From Saxidomus purpurata (Eukaryota; Mollusca; Bivalvia; Venerida; Veneridae): a stretch of DNA of 64,000 bases. Every line of letters begins with the position of its first letter. Positions within the stretch are counted from its first letter, which is position 1. The stretch spans positions 3,159,290-3,223,289 of the forward strand of contig JAFMSR010000016.1 of NCBI GenBank assembly GCA_022818135.1, in the 5' to 3' direction. Position numbers and translations under genes: made by a program. This document shows, one piece after another, positions 1 to 12,471 of this stretch. Below the pieces are notes generated by a model. The model saw only the letters and a program-made list of their open reading frames with translations, searched no databases and had not been told where the DNA came from.

Positions 1-1326
1 TTCAAAACCATCAGTGGTATTGCTTTGAAACTAACCATACTTGTTAACCATCATGACCTACATCAACAGACAAGAGTACATAACTCTTGTCAAGGTTTTT
101 GACAGAATTATGCCCCTTTTTTACTTAGAAAATACATTGAATATGGGTAAAATCCACTTATTGTCTTAACCCTTTGAGATATTGCTTTGAAACTTTGATT
201 GCTTGTTAACATCATTACCCCCATCTGTAGGCAAGAGAAGGTAACTCTGTCAGAGATTTGTTTTAAAAATTAAGGCACTTTATCAACTTAGAATCTTGGT
301 TAAGTTTTTCGTAACAGTCCACTTGTTAGCTCGAATAGTCAAAGAATAAGGAGGCTTAGTAATTGCACTCGCATCGGCGTCTGCGTTGGTTAAAGTTTTT
401 TATTAAGTTAAATATCTTGAATACTATCAAAGGTATTGACTTGAAACTCAATATCTATCTTTACCATCAACACCTACACCTGAGGAAACAATCTCCATAA
501 CTCTGTTTTGATTTTTGACAGATTTATGCCCCTTTTTAACTGAGAACTTTTGGTTAAAGTTTTTAGAAAGTCAAATATCTTTAATACTATCAAAGGTATT
601 GACTTGAAACTCAATATCTATCTTTACCATCAACACCTACACCTGAGGAAACAATCCCAATAACTCTGTTTTGATTTTTGACAGATGTATGCCCCTTTTT
701 AGCTTGACTCGCCCCGGCGTCGGTGACCGTGTCGGCGTTGGTGTCACACCTTGGTTAAGGTTTTCGTACCACCCCACTTTATTTCAAAACTATTAGAGGT
801 ATGGCTTTGAAACTTACCATACTTGTTTACCATCATAACCTCCGTCAACAGACAAGAGTACATAACTCTGTCAAGGTTTTTGACAGAATTATGCCCCTTT
901 TTTACTTAGAAAATACATTGAATATGGGTAAAATCCACTTATTGTCTTAACCCTTTGAGATATTGCTTTGAAACTTTGAATGCTTGCTTAAATCATTACC
1001 CACATCTGTAGGCAAGAGAAGGTATCTCTGTCAGGGATTTGTTTTAAAAATTAAGGCCCTTTATCGACTTAGAATCTTGGTTAAGTTTTTCGTACCAGTC
1101 CACTTTTTGACTAAACTGTTTGAGATATTACTTTGAAAGTTGGAATACTTGTTTACCATCATGGCCCCCAAACATGGGCAGGAGAAGGTAATTCTGTCAA
1201 GGATTTTATTTGAATTATTGCCCTTTTTGACTTAGAAACTCAGTTAAAATTTTCATTCTTGTCCACTTGTTGTTTTAACTATTTGAGATATTACTTTGAA
1301 AGTTGGAGTACTTATGTACCATCATG
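1..1326 (+). mobile_element. Mosaic of tag-family A (AGCTCGACT) element bodies
   Basis: The stretch is made of 170-190 bp core repeats of the family seen complete at 20516-21461. Each unit runs from a 'cttggttaag' start through 'gaaact' and 'caagag' landmarks to 'ttatgcccc' and 'gacttaga'. A degraded family head (tag AGCTCGAATAGTC followed by GC-rich 'gcgtctgcgttgg') lies near 327-392 and a second head-like piece lies near 699-750, so at least two copies are joined. No 3' hairpin terminus is visible, so the end is truncated. There is no coding potential beyond chance frames. Confidence 0.7.
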
Positions 1327-1660
1327 ATACCTAAAAAAGTTCCATGAAATTCCATGGAAAGAAAAACTCTGGACTATTTAGACGACTTTTCCGGGATTTT
1401 CCCTGTTTAATCGAGGAAAATTTTTCATGAAAAATCAGGAAATATTGGAAACATTTTTCCCGGAAATCCCCGGAAAATCCTGGACGTTTGTCCCCGGAAA
1501 TCCCTGGAAAACACCGGACATTTGTCCCCGGAAATCCGCAAAAAATCATAAAATATTTGATACATTTGTTCCTGGAAATTCCCGGACATTTGTCTCCGGA
1601 CATATGTCCACGGAAAAGCCCGGACATTTGTCCAGGGAAAAGCCTGGATTATGTAAATGA
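1327..1660. repeat. Degenerate palindromic GGAC/GTCC repeat tract
   Basis: About 330 bp built from short imperfect units such as CCGGACATTTGTCC and GGAAATCCCCGGAAAA, many of them self-complementary. Open frames on both strands here are products of the repeat, since both strands read as Pro/Gly-rich nonsense. A similar but shorter tract lies at 14115-14295. No function is assigned. Confidence 0.55.
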
Positions 1661-2243
1661 AGCAGAGTTGTTGTCCACATCTCTACTCAAACGATGATAG
1701 CTACTGTTTGATTTGATTTGATGAGAATTTTATCAAGGTCCCTCCAAAAGAGCACTTATGTTAGCTTAATATTTGGATGAGACCCCGGCATGTCTCCCGT
1801 CATGCCTAAAAAATAAAATTTTGAAGCCAGAAATAGGAGAAATTTACCTGACTGCAATTTCCAGCCAGTATAGCCAAAGGTTGTATTTGATTGGTTACCA
1901 AATAGTAGGCCAATCACGGCGACCAATGAGATCTAAGTGTGATTGACCTAGATAGCTACTGTGAGTTTAGTTCTTTAATATATAGCAAATAATCTTATTC
2001 TATAAAATTGTTTTATAAGATATGATAAATAATCATTTCGTTTAAATAATCATAAAAATAAGTATCTTAAGCAGTAAATATCGCTGTTATATATTTTATA
2101 CATACAACTACAATTATAGTTAAAAATCAGTATATCAAAAAAAATTATTACTTCCCTTTAAAAGCATAAAAAAATTCGGTATTCATACAATATTGACTTT
2201 CAAACCGTCTTATTAAATAAATGCTTTCAGAAGGATACATTTT
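1661..2243. other. Unannotated AT-rich spacer
   Basis: No gene, no clear repeat structure and no splice-flanked reading frame were recognised. The sequence becomes very AT-rich from about 1970 on. Confidence 0.5.
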
Positions 2244-3435
2244 TAGCTCGACTATTCGGAGAATATGGAGAGCTAATATTACAGTCACTTGTGCGTCGGC
2301 GTCGGCGTTGCTTCTTTGGTTAAAGTTTTGCCTGCTAAGTACTATCATGCACATATCTCAGTAACCACTTATGATATTGACTTGAAACTTTGTTCATGTC
2401 TTTAGGGGTATCATACAATCAAGGCAGATAACTCTTGTATAAATTTAGTACAAATTATGGCCCTTGTTTGACTTTGAAAATTTGGTTAAAGTTTTGCCTG
2501 CTAGGTACTATCATGCACATATCTCATTAACCACTTATGATATTGACTTGAAACTTCATTAATGTATCAAGGGGTGTCACACAGTCAAGTCAGATAACTC
2601 TTCTATAAATTTAGTACAAATTATGGCCCTTGTTTGACTTTGAAAATTTGGTTAAAGTTTTGCCTGCTAGGTACTATCATGCACATATCTCAGTAACCAC
2701 TTATGATATTGACTTGAAACTTTTTTAATGTCTTAAGAGGTGTCACACAGTCAAGACAGATAACTCTTGTTTAAATTTAGTGCAAATTATGGCCCTTGTT
2801 TGGCTTTGAATATTTGGTTAAAGTTTTGCCTGCGAGGTACTATCATGCACATATCTCCGTAACCACTTATGATATTGACTTGAAACTTCATTAATGTCTC
2901 AAGGGGTGTCACGCAGTCAAGTCAGATAACTCTTCTATGAATTTAGTACAAATTATGGCCCTTGTTTGACTTTGAAAATTTGGTTAAAGTTTTGCCTGCT
3001 AGGTACTATCATGCACATATCTCAGTAACCACTTATGATATTGACTTGAAACTTTTTTAATGTCTTAAGAGGTGTCACACAGTCAAGACAGATAACTCTT
3101 GTATAAATTTAGTGCAAATTATGGCCCTTGTTTGACTTTGAAAATTTGGTTAAAGTTTTGCATGCAAGGTACTATCATGCACATATCTCATTAACCACTT
3201 ATGGTAGTTATATCAAACTTAGCAATAGTGTTCAGGGGTAAATTTTGTATCAGACAATTAATTTACCAAAAATTAAATCTATAGTTATAGATTTTGACTT
3301 TTTTTATGATTCAACTTTCCTAGTTTATACTTAATAGTTAGCAGAATTTTGTTTTGCTATTATACTGATAAAAGTTTTGTTTTATTAGCAAACACCCACA
3401 ATAGTCGAGCTTACTTACTTATGGACAGCTCTTGT
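2244..3435 (+). mobile_element. Tag-family A element with about 166-bp core repeats (complete)
   Basis: The head starts at TTTTAGCTCGACTATTC and folds back on GAATATGGAGAGCT. GC-rich 'cgtcggcgtcggcgttg' follows. The body has five to six copies of a roughly 166 bp unit (starts near 2318, 2481, 2647, 2813, 2979 and 3146) sharing 'ttggttaaagttttg' and 'tatggcccttg'. The 3' end repeats the tag complement AATAGTCGAGC and closes with GGACAGCTCTTGTT; the terminal hairpin is weaker here than in sister copies. There is no coding sequence. Interpreted as a non-autonomous Helentron-type element. Confidence 0.75.
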
Positions 3436-4695
3436 TGTTACATATTATTTGTAAGTGTTTTACACTACAAAATTTGTCCGATTTAAGTTTCACTAAGCTA
3501 TCTGTATTACTTCAGTGGCATTATACACTTTGCCCTCCACCACAGTTCCCGGCTACAGATTGTCCATGGATTCCATGGATTTCAGCATGGTCAGTCGTCC
3601 ATGGAGTATTGGAATGCTTGTCCATGGACAAAAAAAATTGTCCATGGATGACTGTCCATGCTGTCCAGGGATATTGACCATGGCCAATGTCCATGGCCAG
3701 TGTCCATGCTATCCATGGCCAGTGTCCATGCTATCCATGGCCAGTGTCCATGCTATCCATGGACAATGTCCATGCTTTTAATGCAAGAGTCAATGTTGAG
3801 TATCATCTGTGGCAAGTGTCCATTCCATCCATTGTCAGGATCCAGACAGTGAAATTACCTTCTTGACTGGATTTTCTAATAAGTAAATTAGTGTCACCTA
3901 TATATATAGCTGATTGGTGTTTTTAATTTCTTTTTTTCAGTAAGAAATACTGTTCTGGTTCTGAAAAGTATTGATTCTTTTACATCAATTTTCATTTTTA
4001 ACAGTGACAGGTGATCCCTAAATGTATCATTTCCATATATATGCAATGTATATAGCATTGCTACTTATATTCCGTGTTAGAAAATTAATTAAACTAAGAC
4101 TGTAATAAATTTATCAACTTTTTAAAAATATAAATGGACATTTAGTACATTTCTCAGTTTCTGTCATACCAATTTACGAGTGTTACCCGTCCCTTGATTT
4201 TCCCCTTAATGCCACTCTTTTTCAATGGTGGAGTATTTTGGGAATTTCCCACCAAAATGCCACCAAAAATGTAAAAAAAAACATGGAAATAGTTGGAAAC
4301 TAGTGCCTTTGAGTGGAAATGGGTGGCAACTGCTCATTTTCTATACCTGAAATAAGGATCGAGCATTAAAAGTAAATTTAATTATATATTTATGTCCTTT
4401 AATTTGTCCATTTAATTCTTAACAAAAAAAGACAAAAACACATTAATTCAGAATTGCATATGAATGTTGGTCATTTTAGCTGGTGTTGAATATGTAACGC
4501 TCTCAAAATCTCTGTCATGTCTTTCCTCTAAGTTGTTGACTAGTTCTCCCCACAATCTGTCAAAGCAAAAATAGATTTATGTTGTTACAGTACACAATGT
4601 CATATGATAATATAAACATTAAGCATGAGAGTCATTCCTACATTTTTAAATGCTCTTCGAAGCTGTACAGGAATGATCGAGTGTCCAATCTTTTT
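3436..4695. other. Spacer with a CCATGG-palindrome tract at 3545-3790
   Basis: Reading frames in this stretch come from a tract of repeated 'gtccatgctatccatggcc' units of about 32 bp (3680-3775) and scattered TGTCCATGGACA palindromes from about 3560. The rest (3790-4695) is AT-rich and unrecognised. A related tract lies at 12165-12400. Confidence 0.55.
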
Positions 4696-5629
4696 TATAC
4701 CCCCAAAACGAAGTTTAGGGGGGGGTATATAGGAGTCAACCGGTGGTTGATCGGTCGGGCGGGCGGGCGGTCGGTCGGTCGGGCCGTCTGTTGCATTTTC
4801 CTTGTCCGGAGCATAACTTGAAAACTACTTGTTGGAATTCAATACAACTTCATACAATGATCAAGCACATTGAGAGGAAGTGCAGTGCACAAGAACTATA
4901 ACTCCATCTTTACTAATTACAGAGTTATTGCCCTTTGTTAGTTTTCCTTGTCCGGAGCATTACTTGAAAACTACTAATTGGAATTCAATATAACCTCATA
5001 CAATGGTCTAATTCATTGAGAGGAAGTGCAGTGCACAAGAACCATAACTCCATCTTGACTCATTACAGAGTTATTGCCCTTTGTTACTTTTCCTTGTCAG
5101 GAGCTTAATTCGAAAAGTGATAGTTGGAATTCAAAACAACTTCATACAATGGTCAAGCACAATGAGAGGAAGTGCAGTGCACAGGAACCATAACTCAATC
5201 TTGACTCATTACAGAGTTATTGCCCTTTGTTACTTTTCCTTGTCCGGAGCATTATTCGAAAACTTCTGGTTGGAATTCAATACAACTTCATAAAATGGTC
5301 AAGCACAATGACAGGAAGTGCAGTGCGAAAGAACAATAACTCTATCTTGACTCATTTCAGAGTTATTGCCCTTTGTTACTTTTACTTTTCCGGAGCATTA
5401 TTCGAAAACTATTGGTTGGAATTCAATACAACTTCATACAATGGTCAAGCACAATGAGAGGAAGTGCAGTGTACAAGAACCATAACTCTATCTTGACAAA
5501 TTACAGAGTTATTGCCAAGAACAATATCTCTTTTTAGTTTGTTTGCAAGGTATTCTGTTACTACGAACTTTCTCAGTTTATAAAGCAGTCTTTTTGGGGT
5601 ATTAATCACATTTAGTGATAGCTCTAGTT
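4696..5629 (+). mobile_element. Tag-family C (TATACCCC) pearl-like element, complete
   Basis: The head TATACCCCCAAAACGAAGTTT folds back on AGGGGGGGGTATA. A GGTCGGTCGGGCGG tetranucleotide seed follows at about 4750-4790, then four to five core repeats of about 150 bp, each with 'cttgtccggagcat', 'gaggaagtgcagtgcac' and 'agagttattgccc'. The 3' end carries the tag complement TTTTTGGGGTATT and the hairpin ATCAC-ATTTA-GTGAT followed by AGCTCTAGTT. A second complete copy is at 49120-50476. No protein is encoded. Confidence 0.85.
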
Positions 5630-6531
5630 TCCCTTGACCTGAGCGGCATGAAACAAGTACTATGTGCAGCATTTCAATAAACATGATAAAGGGTACAATT
5701 TATCTTCATAATTCAAGTTAGATCAGCAGTTCAAGAGATGCAGACATCAAACAACTTTTTGCACTTATTATGGGATGGGGACATATAATTTATCATGATA
5801 CATGATCAACTGCTATTATTATTAAAAGTAAAGCTTAAACTAAGTAACTTTCTTCTGAAGCTAATTGAAATATATATGTTTAAACATGTACATTTATTGT
5901 ATAAACTTACCGTTGGTAATCTTGCAAGGATGTAATAATGCTCTGTCATATTTGTTTCCTCTATCCTGAAATTCAAGCGCAAGTTACATGTTACATGAAA
6001 ACAGTTCTTACAGTTATATATGACTGAGTTTGATTAATTGTATTTATTTCAGAATACTTCAGGTACTCCTAATTATTCCATTTGTATTCTAAAGTAACAT
6101 AATATTACATCAGGTACATTTGCACATCTCCATTTTAAATAGTTGTTATCCAGTTTATACTTGTTTGTAATACTGCATTTCTGATTACCTGTATCCAGGT
6201 TAACAACATTACTATTGTGTCACTCTCTTGTATATTTAGAGCATTGCAGTTTAAATCACTTTGAAAATTATTAATTTCAGTGATCTTCTCATAAGGAACA
6301 ATAATAACAAGTATATATCAGCAACTAAAATCAACAAATGTTACTATAATTTACAGGAACCGTCTACAGTCTCAGTATTCCTGCTATTTATAATCAAGTG
6401 ATTTTATAAAACTTTCTTTCTGTCTAAACTTACCTGTGCATAATGTTGATTCCTCATTACTGTTTTATCAAAGTCCATAAACTATCAACATTATCATAAG
6501 ATTATGCACATGATACTGTTTTGTTCTTCAA
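5630..6531. other. Unannotated AT-rich spacer
   Basis: Nothing recognisable was found: no splice-flanked frame, RNA motif or repeat family member. Confidence 0.5.
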
Positions 6532-8991
6532 AACAAGAGGGCCAAGATGGCCCTATATCGCTCACCTTGGTACAAGTCCACTTGCCTAGTGGAAGATCAC
6601 TAGATAATGTTATATACCAAATAAGTTTTCCTATATACGCCTTTGTAAAACAAATGATCCCCTCCCCCCGGGCAAGGTCAATTTTGACCCCAGGGGCATA
6701 ATTTGAACAAACTTTGAAGAGGTCTACTAGGCAATGCTACATGCCAAATATCTAAGCTCTAGGCCTTGTGGTTTCAGAGAAAAAGATTTTTTAAGTTTTC
6801 CCTATATAAGCCTATGTAAAACTAAGTTACCCCCGGTGCGGGGTCAATTTTGACCCAGGGGTCATAATTTGAACAATCTTGGTAGAGGTCCACTAGCCAA
6901 TGCTACATGCCAAATATCTAAGCTCTAGGCCTTGTGGTTTCAAAGAAGAAGATTTTTAGCTCACCTGGCTACGCCAGGGTGAGCTTTTCTGATCGATGAT
7001 TGTCCGTCGTCCATCGTCCGTCCGTCGTCCGTCAACATTTTGATTCAAATGACATCTCCTCTGAAACCTCTAGGCCAATGTTGATAAAACTATGCAGGAA
7101 TGTTCCTTGCATGAAGCTCTACCAAAATTGTTCAAAGAATTCCATTCCATAAAGAACTCTGGTTGCTATGGCAACAAATAGGAAAATCTTTAAAAATCTT
7201 CTCCTCTGAAACCACAAGGCCTAGAGCTTAGATATTTGGCATGTAGCATTGTCTAGTGGACCTCTACCAAGATTGTTCAAATTATGACCCCCGGGGCAAA
7301 ATTGACCCCGCGCGAGTGGGCCCTTAGTTTTTGCATAGGAATATATAGGAAAAACTTTAAAAATCTTCTTCTCTGAAACCACAAGGCCTAGAGCTAAGAT
7401 ATTTGGCATGTAGCATTGTCTAGTGGACCTCTACCAAGATTGTTCAAATTATGACCCCCGGGTCAAAATTGACCCCGCGGGGGTGGTCACTTAGTTTTGC
7501 ATAGGCTTATATAGGAAAAACTTTAAAAATCTTCTTCTCTGAAACCACAAGGCCTGGAGCTTAGATATTTAGCATGTAGCATTGGCTAGTGGACCTCTAC
7601 CAAGATTGTTCAAATTACGACCCCCGGATCAAAATTGACCCCGCACGGGGGGTCACTTAGTTTTGCATAGGCATATATAGGAAAAACTTTAAAAATCTTC
7701 TTCTCTGAAACCACAAGGCCTAGAGCTTAGATATTTGGCATGTAGCATTGGCTAGTGGACCTCTACCAAGATTGTTAAAATTATTACCCCCGGGTCAAAA
7801 TTGACCCCTTACAGGGGGTCACTTAGTTTAACATAGGTTTATATAGGAAAAAAGTTTAAAAATCTTTTTCTCTGAAACCACAAGGCCTAGAGCTTAGATA
7901 TTTGGCATGTAGCATTGCCTAGTAGACCTCTTCAAAGTTTGTTCAAATTATGCTCCTGGGGTCAAAATTGACCTTGCCCGTGGGAGGGGGGGGTCACTTG
8001 TTTTACAAAGGTGTATATAGGAAAACCTATTTGGTATATAACATTATCTAGTGATCTTCCACTAGGCAAGTGGACTTGTACCAAGGTGAGCGATATAGGG
8101 CCATCTTGGCCCTCTTGTTAAAGTTTTTACTATATAAGCCTATGTAAAACTAAGTGACCCCCAGTGCGGGGTCAATTTTGATCCTAGGGTCATAATTTGA
8201 ACAATCTTCAAAGAGGTTCACTAGCCAATGCTACATGCCAAATATCTAAGCTCTAGGCCTTGTGGTTTCAGAGAAGAAGATTTTTAAAGTTTTTCCTACA
8301 TAAGCCTATGTAAAACTAAGTGACCCCCTGTGCAGGGTCAATTTTGATCTGGGGCTCATAATTTGAACAATCTTGGTAGAGGTCCACTAGCCAATGCTAC
8401 ATGCTAAATATCTTAGCTCTAGGCCTTTTGGTTTCAGAGAAGAAGATTTTTAAAGTTTTTCCTATATATGCCTATGCAAAACTAAGTGACCCCCCGTGCG
8501 GGGTCAATTTTGATCCGGGGGTCATAATTTGAACAATCTTGGTAGAGGTCCACTAGACAATGCTACATGCCAAATATCTTAGCTCTAGGCCTTGTGGTTT
8601 CAGAGAAGAAGATTGTTAAAGTTTTTCCTATATATGCCTATGCAAAAACTAAGTGCCCACCCGCGGGGGGTCAATTTTGACCCGGGGGTCATAATTTGAA
8701 AAATCTTGGTAGAGGTCCACTAGACAATGCTACATGCCAAATATCTAAGCTCTAGGCCTTGTGGTTTCAGAGAAGAAGATTTTTAAAGTTTTTCCTATTT
8801 GTTGCCATAGCAACCAGAGTTCTGCATGGAATGGAATTCTTTGAACAACTTTGATAGAGCTTCATGCAAGGAACATCCCTGCAAAGTCTCATCAACATTG
8901 TTTGAAGGAAATGGTGGACGGACGTACGACGGACGCCGGACGGAATGCGATCCTAATAGCTCACTCTGGCACTTTGTGCCAGGTGAGCTAA
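6532..8991 (-). mobile_element. Tag-family B (AGCTCACC) element, minus strand, interrupted
   Basis: Read on the minus strand, the head is at 8991 (TAGCTCACCTGGCACAAAGTG, folding back on a GTGAGCT copy). About 160-bp core repeats follow (landmarks 'aaggcctagagct' and 'gtagcatt' in the plus-strand reading), and the end at 6532 is the hairpin GGGCCA-AGA-TGGCCC then the CTCTTGTT terminus. The element is split between 6956 and 8119 by a plus-strand copy of its own family, so 6532-6956 and 8119-8991 are its two halves. Confidence 0.85.
6957..8118 (+). mobile_element. Tag-family B element nested head-to-head inside another B element
   Basis: A complete copy: the head TAGCTCACCTGGCTACGCCA folds back on GGGTGAGCT. 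Next come 'gtccgtcgtcc', a 90-bp unique head, about six core repeats of roughly 160 bp, the tag complement AGGTGAGCGATAT, the hairpin GGGCCATCTTGGCCC and the terminus CTCTTGT. The flanks read gatttt and taaagttttt; uninterrupted units elsewhere in the host copy read gattttTAAAGttttt. The insertion therefore lies between two T residues without duplicated target bases, as known for Helentrons. Confidence 0.85.
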
Positions 8992-10508
8992 AAATGAAGC
9001 TTATTATCATCCTCTAGAAGTAAACACAATCATAAAGATGTCTGCTTTGAATCCACCAATCAGAGAGCTGGTTCCAGTGGCAGTTTGTAAACTTGATGAA
9101 CCCAAAGATTAACTTGACCTCTTGTTATCAGTGAATGGTTCCCAAGGCAATGCATCTCTAGGCAAACTGGACACAGGTGTTTCTCATATACAAAAATACA
9201 TGTATCTTACTAGTAGTTTGCAGACTGTTCTTAGATTAATACTGAACATAATTTGGTCCAGTTTTGTTGTAAAATGCACAAAATGTATGAAAAGACAGTA
9301 GCAAACACTAATATATAAAAAATACCTTTAAAAACCAGATGTTTTAGCTTGAAGAAAAATAATTTTAGCATAGATTGGTGAAATAGTATCATTCCAATAT
9401 ATTCAGCACCAAAGGTTGTGGGAAATACTCTTAAAATTGCTTATAATTTATGTTCCTTTGAACATAATGGTACCTTCTCATTCTGAAAAGTCTATAATAA
9501 TTTTTTTTTTTTTTTTTTTTTTTTTTTGTTATTCAATGCAAGTCTTACAAAAAGCAATCTATACATTTATGATATATATGCCACTAAATGAAAGTAATAC
9601 AACAACAAAAATAACAGATGTTGGAGACTTACTGAATTCAATGCCTTTAGCAATAGCATATTTTCTTACGCAGTTCATTTTGTTAAGACGGAAACACAAT
9701 CAGCCTCTTACGCCATGTTGCTCCTTTTATAATATTTCTGGTCTTTTTTAAGTTTTGATTTTCTTATGTAAATGTTTCAGTGGTTTAATGCAAAGAACTG
9801 TCAACTTTTTCCTGTGAGTGCAAGAACTGTATTGTCATGAAATATAACAAAAGAATTGCTACATAGCACTTACTAATAAGTGTAAATTATACAGTTCCTA
9901 TGAAACAAAAAATCTGACATGAACATTTTACGATTTAGAACACCTTACATGTTTTGTTTTTTAGTACCCAACTAAAAGTGCTATTTAAAATGCAATCATT
10001 TAATATTCTTACACTGTAGTGTCTTTTTGCGACCATTAAATCTTAGCCGCATTCAATGTCTAAAGTAGAATCGACAGTGTCATTTCATACTTTGAAAAAA
10101 AATGTGTAGGTTATATTTTTGTGATTTTTCTTGCTTTATGTGTGATAAATATTAAATACGCATTTACTATGTGTATAGCGAAAATGTATTATTGCGCGTA
10201 GCTTGTTAAATTTAAAGAACTAGATTACCATTTTGCACGTATTCGTAATCAAAGTTATCAGTGGCTATAACCATAAAAGTTATAAAGGAATTTATGCTCA
10301 TGCGCATTGTATCTGCTTGCATTAAGCGATAAATTACTGTACTGTACTGTACTGTAATGTACTGTACTGTACTGTACTGTATGGAATGGCATTGCAATGT
10401 ACTGTATTGCTAAACCGCTTGGCGTGAAATGTTTAAAACATATTGTAGCATTCTATAATAATTAAGAATCATTGCACAATACTTTTTATTTAACACAATA
10501 CTATTTAT
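8992..10508. other. Spacer with T-tract and CTGTA microsatellite
   Basis: No gene was recognised. A T run of about 27 lies near 9501-9527 and a (CTGTA)n pentanucleotide array near 10336-10383. The small reading frame across the T tract is a run of phenylalanines and not credible as a gene. Confidence 0.55.
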
Positions 10509-11836
10509 TAAGCAGGTTTTTTGAAAAAAACCTACTTATTAGAATGGCGATGTCGTATGTCGGGCGGGCGGGATGGGCGGGCGTCAAACATTGGTTTCCG
10601 TTGGATAACTTTAGTTAGGAGTGACCAATTGCAATGAAACTTGGTGTGTAGGTAGCTTGCGGGGAGACGTCCCTTGGGATTGTATTTGGGGTCACTAGGG
10701 TCAGAGTCAAGGTCACTGTAACTAAAAATAGAAAAACGGTTTCCGTTCAATAACTCAAGCTAGGAGTGACCAATTACAATGAAACTTGGTCTGTAGGTAG
10801 CTTGCGTGGAGACGCCGCTTGGGATTGCATTTGGGGTCACTAGGGTCAAGGTCAAGGTCACAGTTACTAAAAATAGAAAAATGGTTTCCGCTCAATAAAT
10901 CAAGTTAAGAGTGACCAATTACAATGAAACTTGGTCTGTAGGTAGCTTGCGTGGAGACGCCACTTGGGATTGCATTAGGGGTCACTAGGGTCAAGGTCAA
11001 GGTCACTGTAACTAAAAATAGAAAAAAGTTTCCGCTCAATAACTCAAGTTAGGAGTGACTAATTGCAATCAAACTCAGTGTGTAGGTAGCTTGTGTAGAG
11101 AGGAAGCTTGGGATTGCATTAGGGGTCACTTGGTTCAAGGTCAAGGGCACTGTTACTAAAAATAGAAAAATGGTTTCCACTCAATAACTTGAGTTAGGAG
11201 TGACCAATTGTAATGAAACTTGGTGTGTAGGTAGCTTGCGTGGAGAGGAAGCTTTGGGTCTTTGCTTTGCTGTTTTAAGCAAAAAGATTTTTTTTAGGTC
11301 AAGGTCACTTAGGTCAAGGTCAAGGTCACTGTTACTAAAATAGATTTTTATTTATTTTTAGTATTTTGATTGTTTTAAGCAAAAAAAAATTTTTTTTCGG
11401 GGTCAAGGTCACTTGGCTCAAGGTCAAGGTCACTGTTACTAAAATAGATTTTTATTTATTTTTAGTATTTGGATTGTTTTAAGCAAAAAAAAATTTTCGC
11501 GGTCAAGGTCACTAGGGTTAAGGTCAAGGATAGGGTCAAGGTCACTGTTACTAAAAATAGATTTTTATTTATTTTTAGTTTTTAGATTGTTTTAAGCAAA
11601 AACAAATGGGGGGGTCAAGGTCACTAGGGTCAAGGTCACTGTTACTAAAAATGTAAAAAAAAATTTAGTTTTTAAATTGAAGTGAAAAAAAATTTGGGCC
11701 CAAGTCACAAGGGTCAAGGTCAAGGGCACTGTAACTAAGATAGGGAGGAGTGAAGATGACTGTTTTTTTTTTAATTCTACAATTTCTACAGGTGCTGTTT
11801 AAACCTGCTTTGGCGGCATTGCCGCGTCTTCTTGTT
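10509..11836 (+). mobile_element. Tag-family D (AAGCAGGTTT) element, complete
   Basis: The head TTAAGCAGGTTTTTTG folds back on AAAAAAACCTACTTATT. A GGGCGGGCGGGATGGGCGGG seed follows, then five core units of about 145 bp with 'taggagtgaccaatt', 'gtaggtagctt' and 'ggtcaaggtcact', then a second, shorter repeat type (11280-11720) rich in AGGTCA. The 3' end has the tag complement AAACCTGCTT, the hairpin GCGGC-ATT-GCCGC and TCTTCTTGTTT. It has the same layout as families A, B, C, E and F but unrelated sequence. No protein is encoded. Confidence 0.8.
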
Positions 11837-12164
11837 TAATACTGTGTGATTATTAAAGCTGATAAACTGTGACAGTTACCAGTACTGCTTTTAAATCTAA
11901 ATTTAAATACTGTTCTTAAATTTCTGAGTAGTAATGCTTTTTTCACCAATTTTTTATTTAAGTAATTTAAATACCATACTGAAAATGGTTAATTTGAATT
12001 CTGCATCTTGTTTCAATAATTTTGAATCCCAATATGACTGTATTAAATTATTGAATAAGATAACTGTGATTTTTAGTAACTTTTTCCATGTTTTTGTACT
12101 CAGAAAATTTTCTGACATTTCAATGAAAAATATCACAAAATTTTCTAAGTATGAACACAGAGTT
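11837..12164. other. Unannotated AT-rich spacer
   Basis: Nothing recognisable was found. Confidence 0.45.
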
Positions 12165-12410
12165 GACCATGGGCAATGTCCATGCTGTAAGTCGGACACC
12201 CTGGACAATGTCCATGCTGCAAATCAGGTTCCCTGGACAATGTCCATGCTATCCCTCCTATCATCCATGGACCATCCGTGAACAGTAACTGTTGTCCATG
12301 GACTTCACTGCTCCATGGTTTTCCATGAATTGGCCATGGATATCTATGGGTATCCATCCTCTAGCCATGGACAAAAAGAAATGTCCATGGACAATCTGTA
12401 GCCGGGACTT
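12165..12410. repeat. CCATGG-palindrome tract (second locus)
   Basis: Contains dispersed 'gacaatgtccatgct' units (12230-12250 and upstream) and perfect or near-perfect TTGTCCATGGACAA-type palindromes (12294-12304, 12365-12395). Overlapping frames on both strands reflect the palindromes. It is related to 3545-3790. Confidence 0.55.
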
Positions 12411-12471
12411 TTCTCCCACCCAAAGCAAAAGTTCATTTTTCACCATGAATAGGCTGGTGACCTATCATTTT

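Noticed and set aside
8795..9017. Overlapping frames on both strands at the head of a family B element
   Set aside because: They translate the element head, which folds back on itself, and similar peptides arise at every copy.
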